A DNA stretch of 64,000 nucleotides from Saxidomus purpurata (Eukaryota; Mollusca; Bivalvia; Venerida; Veneridae). This document shows, in pieces, positions 1 through 13,000 of the stretch. Below the pieces are notes generated by a model. The model was given only the letters and a program-made list of their open reading frames with translations. It made no database searches and was not told the origin of the DNA. The position numbers were made by a program, and so were the translations under genes. The stretch spans positions 29,489,193 to 29,553,192 of the forward strand of contig JAFMSR010000015.1 in NCBI GenBank assembly GCA_022818135.1, in the 5' to 3' direction. Position 1 is the first letter of the stretch. Every line of letters begins with the position of its first letter.

Positions 1-418
1 TTTACAATGAAAGTGAAAAATATGGCAGTATCATTGAATGTAACCCACTAAACACTGTGTTTTACAATTATCTGATTAGAAAAAGGTTGTTGATGAAGTT
101 CAAATACAAAATTATACCCAGCTTTTGCATTTAATTTTTGTATGTGTATCATGTATATTTGTAGAGATCATATGCAATAATATTATATTGCTTGGAATTG
201 TCAGATAAATTAATTAACATTGATTACCATTTCCTCTCAGCCAATAGAGTTGGCTGAGTATGTTGAAAGGTAGCTACTTTTTCTTTTTTTTATTGCCCCA
301 TCTGTTTAGATTGTTTATAGTCCCCCTGTGAACTTGACAAGACCCCTTTTTTATCTTGATCATCAGATGCTATCTCTTCAGACCTACAAAAATGTGCCAA
401 AATCCCTTATATCCCTAG
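1..418. other. Probable intron, no exon recognised
   Basis: AT-rich sequence without a convincing coding segment. It ends in a pyrimidine-rich stretch and AG at 417-418, which would serve as the acceptor for the coding segment that follows. It is therefore probably the last intron of a gene whose earlier exons lie left of the window. Confidence 0.4.
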
Positions 419-670
419 CATTTGTATCTGCCAGGTAATCATCAGCATGGAATTGTATCAATAAACACCTCCCTGATAAATGATCCATCTGATCGGACAT
501 TAATAGCCCTATCAAATTACTGGCACACATCTCTACAAGGTCAATATAATTCTCCTAGCAATCTGTTTGAGCATTGCTGCAGTAGTATAATGATAATAAA
601 CAATATTAAAAATTCTCTTGATTTAGGAAATTTAAGTGAAACTATTATAACAGATAAGTTAAAAGTGTAA
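419..670 (+). CDS. Probable 3'-terminal exon of an unidentified gene
   Basis: An open frame runs from a plausible splice acceptor (AG at 417-418 after a pyrimidine-rich stretch) to a TAA stop at 668-670, about 83 residues. It has no in-frame ATG near its start, which fits an internal start by splicing. The composition is protein-like (mixed polar and hydrophobic, with a Cys pair near the middle) and unlike the low-complexity frames around it. An AATAAA lies 42 bases after the stop. I do not recognise the family and assign no function. It could still be a chance open frame. Confidence 0.35.
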   Translation, partial: HLYLPGNHQHGIVSINTSLINDPSDRTLIALSNYWHTSLQGQYNSPSNLFEHCCSSIMIINNIKNSLDLGNLSETIITDKLKV

Positions 671-711
671 GATATAATTCGTTTTCCATTTCCTTAATCG
701 TATATAATAAT

Positions 712-717
712 AATAAA
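712..717 (+). promoter_or_regulatory. Candidate polyadenylation signal
   Basis: A perfect AATAAA lies 42 bases downstream of the stop codon of the putative terminal exon. It is supporting evidence only, because such hexamers are frequent in sequence this AT-rich. Confidence 0.3.
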
Positions 718-3700
718 ATGAATTTTTAAGCACATACAAATAATGTACATTATTTTGTATATATCGATAAATGTCTCTTTTGTTCATTAAATGCCTATAC
801 AAGAACCTTTTGTAATAAATTGCAATCCACCCAAAATTTGAAAAAACTTTATTTTAAACTGTTTACTTCACCAATGTTACTGGTTATTACTTCAATTTGT
901 ACCTGAAACTGTGAGTTTTTTTGCAATTCTCAATAGGTTGTTCAAAATTGCACCTTAGTTTCAAAAAGAAACGCATGGCAAACTTTCGTGGTGGTTTGAA
1001 GGAATATATTAGACATTATAATTTTATAAAGTAGTATAAAGACTACTATCTTTCATGACCAACTCAGTTTATGAACGCTGTGAGCTTCTGTTAGCAGTAC
1101 CATAATTGAAAGAATTTAAAATTCAATATAAATAATGGAATGTCTATTCGCAAGAAGTAACAGAATATTTCATTTTTTGTTACCCTGCATTTCTTTTTCC
1201 TTTCAATATATAATCAAATTATATTAGTTCTCATCCATACTGTGGTATATTAGAAAGGTTGACTGGGGAGCATGACTTTGTGACAGGTCATACTTCCTAT
1301 TTTCCATAGTAAAGCAAAAGGTTTCTATAAAAATTTTAACATTTTAGGAAACAAGGGGAGGCATATTAACTACATAATGTTAAATTTAATATAAAGGGCT
1401 TTTTAAAAAAAAAGATGGGGAAGGGTAAAGGTCTTATATTTAGGGGGAAAATAGCTCAGCCAATATATTAAGAGGAACAAATAAGCCAAGTTTAGGGTGA
1501 AAATGTATGATTTGAATGAAATTTCTGAGAGGAAGATACCTGTAAACAGTTTAACTGTATAATATAGAATGAAAAATGGTTAGGAGTTGGGGAATGCATT
1601 TGGGGTGATAGTAGAGCGGGAAGTAATTGTTTAAGTTTGTAAGCAAGTGTGGGAGGACTGTAAATAATAACAGAAGCAAGTGGTTGTATGCCTGCACCAA
1701 CAGGTGCAGCTTTACAGTAAATTACAGTGCAACATCAGATATACAGAGTTAGGTGATGTTTTACCTTAATCCTTCTACCTAGTGCCAAGTGGAAGTAATT
1801 ATGCCATAGTCTAGATGATTAGTGTATTACAAGTCAGACTGCTGCATTCTAAAAAGTTTGTGGTCAGAGGCCCGGCAGGAAAATACGAAATGAATTAAAT
1901 GGTAAATTTGGACCTCCTGTAGATTGAATTATTATACTGTTGAACCTGTGTTGATGATCACCTCAGTAGATGCCAGTGCTAAAACATTCCAGGCTTGTCT
2001 GCTTTTAGACAGTGATGATTGTATTGAAAACCTATTAAATTTAAATTGTATCAGTGAAAAGCACTGTCTGTGAAATATTGTGCACTTTTGTACAGGAGAA
2101 TATTATCCTACCATACTTACTTTATGCCCTCAAGAAACCTTGGATTGGAAAAGTTTGTAAGATATAAAAATTTGGTTATTCTGCAAAATATAGTCAGACC
2201 CGTGGTAAATAGCCAGGGATTGGACAAAATCATTGAACTTTAAAATACATGTAGATGCCTTTATACTTTGAAACTCCTGAAGGCTTAGTGGCTTCTATAA
2301 ATCCAGATAACCATTTTCACAGGTTGAACTGTACATTTTTGTAGTAAAAAAAGCCAAGATTATGCTTGTCTGTTGCATGCTGTGAAATTATTAAAGTATT
2401 TTAAGATAATGATCTCACAAGTTTTCTGCACAGTCTTTGCTAGATGGAAAATGTATTTAGTTGTATGCAAGGGATTATTAGTTACGTTGGTGTGGAGTAA
2501 TATTTGTTGGGGCGGATATATCGCACAATTTTTGTCTGGTTTTATAAATGGAATATTTAAACAGGCTGGAAAAAAAAGGATTTGTTTTTTTAGAGTTCAG
2601 AAGTAGGAAACAGCAAAAAATCAGCAATTTCAGTTTGCCTCATGAGCTGTTATTGCGGGTCAGTTCACATTTACTGTGTCCGTTTGTTTGTTTTTTAACA
2701 TTACGCTTGTCCTGTTAGAAGTTAATGAAACTTGGTATGAATGTTCCTTGAATGGTCCATGCAGAAAATTAGCATGACAATGGAATGGAAACTACTGTAT
2801 TTAAATAGTAAAAAAATGTTCTTGTCTGATACAGGTAATTGAATTTTAGTGGCATTTTGTTGAAATGTTCCATCCTCAGGTGTAAATAAATGTGTTTGTT
2901 TCTGATCACCCAACTGACTATAACTATTTACTGCCAACTTCAAACTTTGTTTTATAAGAAAATGATCAAATTTTCAAGTGCTGTTACTGAGAGCAAAAAA
3001 AGTAAAATAAAAAAATGAAAACATTCTGATTAAATGACAAAGGAGACTGGACTGGACAAATATTTATTTGTTAAGCCACTTGTCCCAGTAAAGGTAACTT
3101 GCATCACAGCGGAACTGTAATAACAGATTATTATAAGTCGTCATTGCAGTCTGTAACGTTTGATTTTATCAGATATATAGACTGCTGATTTTATAACCAA
3201 TGGAAATGATTTTCTATTATTTTTTCAATTGTTCTTCACAAGTTCACATCACATGATAACAGTTGCTAGGGCCTCTTTCTATTGAAGAAGATGGTAACAT
3301 GTCATTAAAAATGAAATATAAGTCAGAAGGTATCCAAGCAGTGAATGAGGCCTGTCAGTTATAATTTGTAACCATGAGATCACAGTAGTAATGTTCTGTG
3401 TCTGCTAGATGCTCGAAATTCAGTGTCTGAGAGAGGACGAAAGTCAGTGTCTTGAGAGAAGATTGAAATCTTTGTCTTAAAAGAGGACTGATTCATCCAG
3501 GTGAGGATTATTTTTGATAAATGTTGTAGTCATAGTGTTTTAAAGGGGTGTTTATTTTTGGCAATCTACATTTTGCCAGTTTATTTTTGTGCTACTTTTT
3601 GCATGGGATTAAAAATCTACTGATATTCTACAACAAAGACAAAGATTGACTCTCTTTAAGGTAAGAATTTTCTGTCTTCTTTGCTTTAACTCTTACCTCT

Positions 3701-4179
3701 GTGACTAAGTTTCTGATATGGATTTATCAATCTGCACATTGATACCTTTAATTTTTCATACAGGTCCCAATATTTGTAATCAGTCATTTTGACGAAATGC
3801 TCTGCAAAGGTTGTGCAAGATTTCATATTTTGATATGTCCAAAACAATATCAGAATGTTTGGCTGTTTTTCTTTTTAATGCTGTAACATAGTGGAAACAA
3901 TCAACATGACACTGTGTTCTCTTATCCAGTGACATAACAAAAGAAGATACAAAAATCAGTTGCATTGTATGTACAATGTATATGTCAATATGTGCTGCTG
4001 AAGAAAGGTGTTTGTGTAAATTAGAAGACCAATCTTAATATTTCTGACATTGTCTTTCAATTATTCGTCTGTATGGTTGAATTATTTTAACATGTTTAAA
4101 GTCCCATTAGCACTTTAGACACTTTAGATAATTTATTTATCGGTAGAATGATGATAGAATAGTCTTTTTTATTTTATGT
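718..4179. other. Gene-free, AT-rich stretch
   Basis: No frame with recognisable protein similarity, no clear splice-bounded exon and no RNA gene was seen on either strand. The longest open frames (60-77 codons) are low-complexity or lysine/phenylalanine-rich chance frames. It may include distal promoter or 5' untranslated exons of the calpain gene, which cannot be recognised by sequence alone. Confidence 0.5.
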
Positions 4180-4576
4180 TTTTCGGTGTTTATCGAAATA
4201 TAAAGGTGGATTATTTCCCGATAAACTCACTGACCACTAGGAAAATTATCAAAATCTGTTACCCGGATTAATGTAAAAATTATACCAAGCGTACTGATGC
4301 TGGAAATATATACGATACGCCCTTAAATGATCATCTTTGCGATGCTTTTGGTGATGTTTCCGCCGTCCGCCCCCCCCAAATTTTGTTGAAATAAACCCAA
4401 CAAAATTAGTTTTAGACATAAAATAAACAGAAAAATTGTTGGTATCAATGTAACATGTATAAAATCACGATAATTTCACTCATGAACACCAAAAGTTATT
4501 TAGAAAATATCACTTTTAGTGCCCACTCGAAGAATTATAACGTGATATTACACCGAAAACAACAATTATCCCCTAT
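4180..4576. repeat. Dispersed hairpin repeat, copy A
   Basis: About 400 bases that recur at 6091-6542. The shared segments include a start with a TTTCGGTG motif, a central statement of GATAAACTCACTG, and an end reading CGTGATATTACACCGAAA followed by CAACAATTATCC. The inner part (about 4450-4550) is an imperfect inverted repeat whose arms contain AACACCAAAAGT and ACTTTTAGTGCCCACT. No coding capacity. It looks like a non-autonomous, MITE-like element, but no clear target duplication was identified. Confidence 0.55.
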
Positions 4577-5814
4577 ATAACATGTATAATTATAGTCATA
4601 GAAAATGTTGACATATACATTTCTCCTTCTACATGAAAAAGAGTTGTTAGACAGCATTTCTAATGCAATATCAATTTGAAAAGATACTGTGCATTAATAT
4701 TTATACCATCGTATTTTCGATTTAAAAAGCAACATTGGGAATGTTTTTCATACAAATAATGGTCAACTGTTGCAGTGTGCCTGAAAGATATCTTTCTTGG
4801 TATTATAAAAGCTATAAATAGTTTTACATCTAAAGTGGTAAGGGGACTTTAAATTACAGAAATATTCTTCAGTATCAGCATCCTGAGCTGATGATTTAAA
4901 CTTCAGTATAATTTGCAGGATTTAATTTACCAAGTATATGTTAGTATTTATCATGATTATTTGTACAATTCTTTGGAAAATAGAAAGATTGATGGGAGGG
5001 TAGTGACAAAAATTTAATAGAACAGACTGGTAGGGATCAATATTATGAGACTTAATGGGAAGCTTTGCTTGTCATCAAACAAACACACCTTATTTGACAC
5101 TTTCTTTTGTGCATTGTAACTGACTGTGGCCTAGAAGTGAATTGATTTCGGGTAACTGACATAAACTGTCCTCCATAAACAATGTATATTCTATGAAATT
5201 TATGAAATGAATTCAAGAAAAAAAACTGAGAAATAGAGCGATTTGAAGGGTTGACACTAGTCATAAATTATCATATATGTTCTAAACAGTAGCCGATGTT
5301 TTCGGCATGGTTAAATTAGTTTGAGCGCTAAAAGTTCAATTTAGTACACTCAAAATACTTAAAATTTTCTTCTCTACTGATAAACAAAAGCACTTGAATT
5401 TATCTGCCACACAAAATATTTCAATTTTCTCAGCACTTTGCTGTAGACTTTATGTACATACATCTATGTAAAAGACAAGATGAAACCTTAACAGCAATAA
5501 AAACATGAATTATATTGTTCTTTTTAGAATAAATTGAAAAACATGTATACCAATATCTCATACATTACAGAAATATTTTAGTAGAGGTGTAACACATGTG
5601 GAGGCCGTAATCAGTAATATATCTTGGAATTTAACAGTTTACTTTCCATTCATCACAGACTAGCAGACTTTTATCTGCCTGATAATTGACAGCTCCCAGG
5701 AACAGAGATATGGCAAAAATCAAGAATATAATGACTCATGTTTCATTTTATATTCACCATTCCCCTAGCTGCTGGCAGTAAATGATTCCACCTTTGTATT
5801 ATAAAAGTGCAGAA
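4577..5814. other. Gene-free stretch
   Basis: Only short chance open frames and AT-rich sequence. No tandem array, exon or RNA gene recognised. Confidence 0.5.
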
Positions 5815-5945
5815 TCTGATCAACCTGTACTCTTGCAGTATGATCATGATCTGCACTGGACATTACTCATAGACACCTTCTTTGAACAAAATTAATTGTA
5901 CAGTCCAAATGAAATGATGGACAAGTTTAGAAATTTTAAGGTATA
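5815..5945. repeat. Dispersed GTGCAGATCATG-type repeat, inverted copy
   Basis: Contains TGATCATGATCTGCACTGG and, further on, GATGGACAAGTTTAGAAATT. The same components occur at 24314-24440 and 30045-30150, where the first part is in the opposite orientation. The combination of a palindromic GATCATGATC core with a downstream GGACAAGTCCA-type motif is one I associate with venerid clam genomes, from memory only. Confidence 0.5.
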
Positions 5946-5989
5946 AATTAAGGTTCTCATAAGATTTATCTACCCTGATAAAAGCATTA

Positions 5990-6064
5990 TTTTGAAAGTG
6001 ATGATTCTATATTATATTGATTGCACTTTGAAAGTGATGAGTCTATATTATATTGATTGCACTT
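5990..6064. repeat. Tandem duplication of about 36 bases
   Basis: Two consecutive copies of a unit beginning TTTGAAAGTGATG and ending TATTGATTGCAC, separated by no extra sequence. The copies differ at only one or two positions, so the duplication is recent. Confidence 0.7.
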
Positions 6065-6090
6065 GGGATGATATTGAACATTAGTTTACA

Positions 6091-6542
6091 TGTTTCGGTG
6101 GTTTATTGAAATATAACAGTGGATAAACTCACTGTAAAACTCACTGATAAACTCCCCGATAAACTCACTGTTCACTCAGTGAAGATTATCATAAATTTCT
6201 ACCCGGATTAACCGTCAAAATGTATACAGAGTGTGATGATTGCCGTAGACCATACAATGATGACGTCGTTAAATGACGTCATTTTTGCTATGCTTTCTAA
6301 AGACGTTTCCACGACTTTTGACATTTTATTGAAATAAACTAAACAAAAGTAGAGATTGAGACATAAAATAAACAGAAAATTGTTGTAATATTGGTGTAAT
6401 ATCACGATAATTTCACTCGTGAACACCAAAAGTTGTTATTTTCACTTGTGCTGTGCCACTCGACATCGTGAAAATATCACTTTTGGTGCCCACTCTGAAA
6501 TTATAACGTGATATTACACCGAAACCAACAATTATCCTCTAT
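6091..6542. repeat. Dispersed hairpin repeat, copy B
   Basis: Second copy of the element at 4180-4576, in the same orientation. The inner hairpin is better preserved here: arm 6394-6433 pairs with arm 6479-6519 (GTGTAATATCACG at one tip, CGTGATATTACAC at the other). The loop of about 45 bases includes CACTTGTG. No open frame of note. A foldback or MITE-type element is the best reading. Confidence 0.55.
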
Positions 6543-6897
6543 TTATTTATAAGTTTTAGATCATTTGAAGATCTATAATATTAGGCTGAAATTCTTTTGT
6601 TCCTTAAGTATATTCTTCTATGTGTCTAGCAATGTTTTAACAGTGCTTTAAACAAGGGTATGTGTATCATACCTGCCTGGACCATCATTACAATTGATTG
6701 ATAATTCACAAAGGCAATAGATAACAAGCAGCATCATACATGACTGATACAGCCACTTAGGGAGGTGACATCACTTTAATACAGGTATATTTCATACAAG
6801 AAAGTCTAATTGGGATGTCAATATTGGCTACTTTAGACAGATGACTGCTTATTTGAAGTGATCACTAACACAGCTTCAACTGTTCATGTATATAAAT
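6543..6897. other. Gene-free stretch
   Basis: AT-rich sequence between two repeat elements. Nothing recognised. Confidence 0.5.
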
Positions 6898-7465
6898 CGC
6901 TGTAAAATAAACGCAACACATATCTTTATTGAATATTCCCCCAACATTTATATTTTTGTTTTACTGCGCAATCGTATTTGAATAATATTATTATTTATAC
7001 ATGTAAAATATTACTATGCCACTAAAATTTATTGAAATCATCGCACCGTGACACCTGACTGGCACATTAATAGAAAAAGCACGCTTTTGCACGCCCGTGG
7101 AAATTGAGTAAATTATTTTTAAAAAATCGATAATTTCTTGACCAGTTACGTTTTTACAATTAAAAACCCCCCCCAAAATATATTTAGCTGACACAAATTG
7201 TATTTTGCAAGACGACTTCTCGGATAATTTGCGAAATCGGCTGTCGGGAACGAGATATTGACAATGTGTGAAAATTGAACCTTGTGGGTAATGAACTTTG
7301 ACATTATGAAATCCGGGTTATCTGTTGTTATATTTTAATGAAATTTACACAGTATGTAGGTAAGGTACCAATGAAATGAAATAAACTCGTTATTTATCAT
7401 TTGAATTGTTTATTTTCAAATTATATGTGTTTCCCCAACTGTTGCGTTTATTTTGCGGTTCGGTG
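6898..7465. mobile_element. Candidate inverted-repeat element (non-autonomous)
   Basis: The ends carry inverted copies of a motif around AAAATAAACGCAAC (6904-6920 and the complement near 7440-7458). The flanks are longer direct repeats: TGTATATAAAT followed by GCTGT before and after, and CCCAACATTTATAT near 6940 and 7525. No transposase is encoded. The direct repeats are longer and less exact than a normal target-site duplication, so a segmental duplication is also possible. Confidence 0.35.
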
Positions 7466-8164
7466 TATATAAATAGCTGTTGTTTCAGATACAGTCATGT
7501 GCTTTAATCACAGTAAATTCTCCCAACATTTATATCAGTTTTTGTTTTTCTTTGAATCATTTGTGCACACAGCAAGCACTTATATTAGTTCCCACACTTA
7601 GATTTATACATCAGTCATAACAGCTGGAAAGAGAAACATATTTCATGTTGTGGCAGAAATATTTACAAGGAAAAAGTAAATAATCATAAAACAGAGGTAA
7701 AATGTTTATACATATCTTGCTTAGTTTTATGATTTTGAAGATTGTTTGATAAGATAAGAGGAAAAAACACGCCAGACTGGCATGTAGTTGAAATCCTGTC
7801 GGAGGCTTCATTATACATACAATCGTTAAATGTATGTTTCACTAGAGCTGTCATAGTGAAAGATTATTGTGGTCTCTTACTAAGATCAAATGCTTTATTT
7901 CAGCTCTTGAAATGGTCACATTAAGTTGTTCTGCTATTTTTTCTGCTGACCGGAGCTGTAATTTATCAAAATTGGTCAAAAATTGAATGCAAATTTTGGT
8001 GTTATTTCTTCTTTGTAAAGTACAGTCAAACCTCAGTACTGTTAAAGACCATCAACTGTGTATAAAGTAGAAGGAAAACAATGCACTGTTTATTTAATGC
8101 AAAAGAATATATCAGCATCTGGCCACTAGTTGTTCTTCCAAAGTTTGTCTATAGGTTTAAGATC
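7466..8164. other. Gene-free stretch
   Basis: AT-rich sequence with only short chance frames. It leads into the tandem-repeat region. Confidence 0.5.
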
Positions 8165-8560
8165 ATTCAATATGATAGGTCATATACTACTGGGCCAAGA
8201 GGCTATGATTAGAATGGAAACACTACTAGACGAAGAGGCTGTGCTTAGTAAGAACACACGGGGCCAAGAAGCTGTGACTCATTAGGACACACAAAGAGGC
8301 TTTAACTTAGTAGTAAGTCACTAAGGACACACATGCTACCAGATGAAGAGGCTATGACTCGGTAAGACACATGGCTGAACAAAGAGGCTATGACTATAGT
8401 TAAGACACACTGCTGAGCCAAGAGGCTATGACTATAGTTAGGACACACTGCTGAGCCAAGAGGCTATGACTGAATCAGAACATCCACATGAACAAGAGGT
8501 AACATGACTCGTTAGGCACACTATCCAGGGCCAAGTTGCTATAACTGGTTAGGACACACG
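8165..8560. repeat. Degenerate tandem repeat, unit about 50-60 bases
   Basis: Irregular copies of a unit built around GCCAAGAGGCTATGACT and TTAGGACACAC. Two neighbouring copies near 8405-8480 are nearly identical and the outer ones are strongly diverged. It lies directly upstream of the regular 36-base minisatellite and shares the motif order of CTATGACT followed by ACAC, but the two arrays do not obviously share a unit. Confidence 0.7.
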
Positions 8561-8644
8561 CCTGGAACGTGCGGTTATGAGGCAATGTCACATTACAATA
8601 CACTATTGGGAAAGAGATTATGCCTACCGTAGTTTAGATAGACT

Positions 8645-9428
8645 ACTAGGCAAATGGGCAACTAGGTTATAACTAGTTACAGCATATAACTTGGCAACTA
8701 GGTTATAACTAGTTACAGCATACAACTTGGCAACTAGGTTATAACTGGTGACAGCATACAACTGGGCAACTAGGTGATAACTGGTTACAGCATACAACTT
8801 GGCAACTAGGTTATAACTGGTGACAGCATACAACTTGGCAACTAGGTTATAACTGGTGACAGCATACAACTTGGCAACTAGGTTATAACTGGTGACAGCA
8901 TACAACTTGGCAACTAGGTTATAACTGGTGACAGCATACAACAGGGCAACTAGGTTATAACTGGTGACAGCATACAACTGGGCAACTAGGTGATAACTGG
9001 TTACAGCATACAACTTGGCAACTAGGTTATAACTGGTTACAGCATACAACTTGGCAACTAGGTTATAACTGGTTACAGCATACAACTTGGCAACTAGGTT
9101 ATAACTGGTTACAGCATACAACTTGGCAACTAGGTTATAACTGGTGACAGCATACAACTGGGTGACTAGGTTATAGCTGGTTACAGCATACAACTGGGCA
9201 ACTAGGTGATAACTCAGGTTACAGCATACAACTGGGCAACTAGGTTATAACTGGTTACAGCATACAACTTGGCAACTAGGTGATAACTGGTTACAGCATA
9301 CAACTTGGCAACTAGGTGATAACTAGTTACAGCATACAATTTGGCAACTAGGTGATAACTGGTTACACCATACAACTGGGCAACTAGGTGATAACCAGTC
9401 CTGTTACAGCATGGGCAACTAGGTTATG
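8645..9428. repeat. Minisatellite, unit 36 bases, about 21 copies
   Basis: Near-perfect tandem array of a 36-base unit containing CAACTAGGTTATAACTGG and TTACAGCATACAACT. Copies differ at a few fixed sites (TTAT/TGAT, CTTGG/CTGGG, GGTTA/GGTGA). Toward the 3' end copies are longer or shorter, with unit-length breaks near 9208 and 9395. Because 36 is a multiple of three, the minus strand stays open for 189 codons of a 12-residue repeat; this is a by-product of the period and not evidence of a gene. Confidence 0.93.
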
Positions 9429-10078
9429 ACTGATTTTAATATGATCAAATTAACATAACTGAAATCATTTAATATCTTATAATATAAAACTGAAAAGAAT
9501 GGAACAATATATATCATTTGCTAACTGAAGTGTTGACCCAACTTTACCAAGCTTTTGTTGTATTGTGGTTATTTGAGCTTAATCTTTTAGAATGTAGAAT
9601 AGCTTCTGATATGTAAAAGAAGAATATTTTGGCGGGGAAAAGTTGGCAAACAACTGTAGCCTGCTTAAACAGTGATGTATATCTGATGCTTAATGATACA
9701 GAAATGTTTTGTAAATGTGCATTGCCAAGAAAAAATGAAAGCTTAGGCTGGATGAGAGTTTAGTTCCAGAAATTGAGCTTCAGGTATACTATATTAATTT
9801 ATGAGTAAAAAAAATACAATCAATGGATACAAAGAAAAAACTGCACTTTTGACAGCTATGTAAAAATTCAGAAAGTCAGTAGTAATAAGTTTCAAAGATA
9901 AAAAAAGTCTGTTATGCTATTTACATGTAGTATTTTGAGAATACTTATGCGTTTGATAGTATATATTCACTTCATCTTGGGGTTGTGGGTTTGAAAACCA
10001 TTATGTAATAGTCATTGTTAGCATTCACTTAACTGTACATCACTTTGAGAAGTAATCCATAGTCTTGTTTTATTTCAG
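9429..10078. other. Probable 5' intron or upstream region of the calpain gene
   Basis: AT-rich sequence without exons. It ends in TTATTTCAG at 10070-10078, a good splice acceptor two bases before the calpain start codon. The first coding exon is therefore probably preceded by one or more non-coding 5' exons that I cannot place. Confidence 0.45.
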
Positions 10079-10079
10079 T

Positions 10080-13000
10080 ATGGGTTTGTTTGATGATACA
10101 GTGCCTTTCAAAGGGCAGAAATACAAAGATCTGAAGAGCAACTGTGCAAAGAAAGGTGTTTTGTTTACTGACCCTGTGTTTCCCCCCAGTGGAAGATCTT
10201 TGTATTACAGTAGGGCAGCTCCTTCTGATGTGGTATGGAAGAGACCAGGGGTAAGTGACCTCATCATCATAGTCATCATCATCAGCAGCAGCATCATCAT
10301 CATCACCATTATCATCACAATCATCACCATCATCATCACAATCATCATCATCATCATCATGATCATCCGTGAGCAGATATAGCAAACACTGCAAAGAGTA
10401 GGTGTTAAAAACAGAATGACTGATGAATTCCATAAGGATAAACCCCAGAAGTTGACAGTTTCAGCTTAATCTGACAAAAAGCTGGCCTATTATATGAAGG
10501 GTCAAAACCAACCTATGAATTTTACAGGTCAAGTTTGAAACTTGGTAACAAAGGGTAAGAAAAGATTTTAGGTTAACAGGCCAAATGAAAGAAAGTTCTT
10601 TTAAGCGTAATAGGGGTCAAGTTTTGTGCCCATTCATCATGAAAATAGGCCAGAAGATTTGTCATGATGATCTCTAATTTTGATTTCCTAATAATTTTAA
10701 CAGAACAGAACATTGTATGTAGTTTATTAGACTTACTAAGCTTTTAGTTTAGCTAGCGCTCCCTCCTTTGGGTTTCTATATTGTATAAATTTCTCTACTT
10801 AGCCTCTAACTATTACATATAGCTTGTCTTCTTTTATGATGCATTTCAATAGCAATATTTTTACAATACATTTTTCAATAATACTTCTTTGGTGAAATTT
10901 TGTAAAAACACATTCAGGTTTAAATAAGACGGTTGTACTGGTGTACTGGTGTACGTTGTATGGTCTTTGTGGAATTAAAAAATCTAACCTAAGAAAAACA
11001 AGCTCACATAAATTTTGGTAGTATTGTTTTATTTCAAATACAGAACAATTCTACTATTAATGACAATAAAAAGTTGTTAATGCCACAAAATATCAAATTA
11101 TAAATTAAAATCTACTTATAAATAAATAGGCAATTTAATAAATTCGCTTATAATGAAAAATATCATCATAAATATTAGTTCCATTGTACAAATATATTGT
11201 TATGCTGTATTTTTTTGCATATAAAGCAGTTGCTTGCTGTCGTCACAGGCCCTATTTTTATGTCGAGAATGAAAAACACACAATTCCGTTTTATCTTTAA
11301 TGTCCCTTTTTTCACCGTGGAAAACCACACAGTTTAACAATTCAACAAATATGAGTAAACCGTTATCCGTAAACGTAAACTTTTTAACAACAATATCGTT
11401 TCTATTATTCTAGTGGATAACCACTGTTATGTGTTCACTTGGAAATCCAAATCTGATCTTTTTCAGCTTTTCTGAATTCAAAATTAAATACATCTTGCCA
11501 GAGTTTTGTTAAACCAATCAAACTAACCCTTATAAAAGTAATTAACAATTTAACCAATTAAGTTTCAGTATGAATATAAAGTATATGTAACATATGTCTT
11601 AAAGTCTGTCAAGTTGTGTTAATGTAAAATGCAATATTCACTGTTATCATATTTTTGACTGTTTTTGCATTTGATATTTTTGTGCAAATTCATGTTCATT
11701 TCTAAATACATGGTATAACATTCCATATTCTATACAACTACTCATTCCTCTCAGCATGAATAAGCATTGAAACTCTAGTCAGTTACAGCTAATATAAACA
11801 TACATAAAACATGTACATAGCAAGAAGACAGGTGTTAGTTGTCAGGATTCTTGAGTCCAGATAAAACAACATATGAACATGGAATCTAAGAGTGCCTCAA
11901 TCATCCACATGTATATTTTAGCTTATGATGATGAAAAGCCTTCTTTATTTACATGTATATACAAACATACTTGAGGAACAGTGCCAGAAGATTGATCCCA
12001 GTTAGGGTCAAATGGTAATACACTGTAGCAGTTCTGAAGAAAATGTTGTTCATGAGGCTGAGCATTGAGGTCAAGTTTGATGACTAAGTCCAATGGTTAT
12101 ATGTTGGTAAAATGTCTAGATTAAATGTTAAAAAAATTTCATGTTGATCATTTATAATGGCATTCCAGCAAGACTAAGTCATTAATAAACAACTATAAGT
12201 GCAACATACAAGAACCATTACTTTCTCTCCAGTAATTGTCTCCCTTTGAAAATCTTACAATCTATGTCTACCAGCATGTGACATACACTCTTATTATATG
12301 ATAAAACAAAGGTTTTGAAAGTTACCGTTGAAGAGTCAGACTGTAGTGTTGCCTTTTACTTCATATTCAGTAGCCTCCTTGTACAAGCCTGGCAGATTTT
12401 TGGCTGCACAGTTTTAATGAAGCTGAGTTCATCATTATGCATGCTTCAGACATGCTACTGAAGTATAGAACTGTTTGAATTATTATCTACCTTTTGCTTC
12501 TTTCAGAATTTGTACCAGTAATAAAGCTGCCAGAAGTTTTGCCAAGAATTTTAACTAGTAGTTAATATTAAGAACTCCCTGTAGTTTAATGACAGCAAAG
12601 CGTAAACTTAATTATTTCCTCTCCAGTATTTCTAGATTTACACCACTATTATCACATAAAATGTTAATGAACTTACAAAATACATTAAATTTGTAGTGAT
12701 TGTAAATTGTAATAATATTTTTTTCAGGAGATAGTTGGCAACCCAAAGTTCTTTGAAGCGGGCGTAAGCTCTGATGACTTTTCCCAGGGATCTCTTGGCA
12801 ACTGTTGGTTTGTGGCTGCATGTGCATGTCTAGCTGAAGATTCCAAACTGTGGAAAAAGGTATGAAACTTTAGGTGTAAGGCCTTTTATTCTTTCTCAAA
12901 AAGACTCTTAGCTCACCTGGCACAATGCCAGCAGCTAAGACCGCTCACCGTCATCATTCTGTCCATCCACCATTTTCTTCAAACGTCACATTCTCCTCTG

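Noticed and set aside
8624..9193. 189-codon minus-strand frame of 12-residue repeats
   Set aside because: Produced by a 36-base minisatellite whose period is a multiple of three; no non-repetitive protein sequence.
8645..9428. CRISPR-like regular array
   Set aside because: Units are contiguous with no unique spacers, and the DNA is animal nuclear.
10029..10433. Aspartate-rich minus-strand and isoleucine-rich plus-strand frames
   Set aside because: Translation of a (TCA)n microsatellite next to the first calpain exon.
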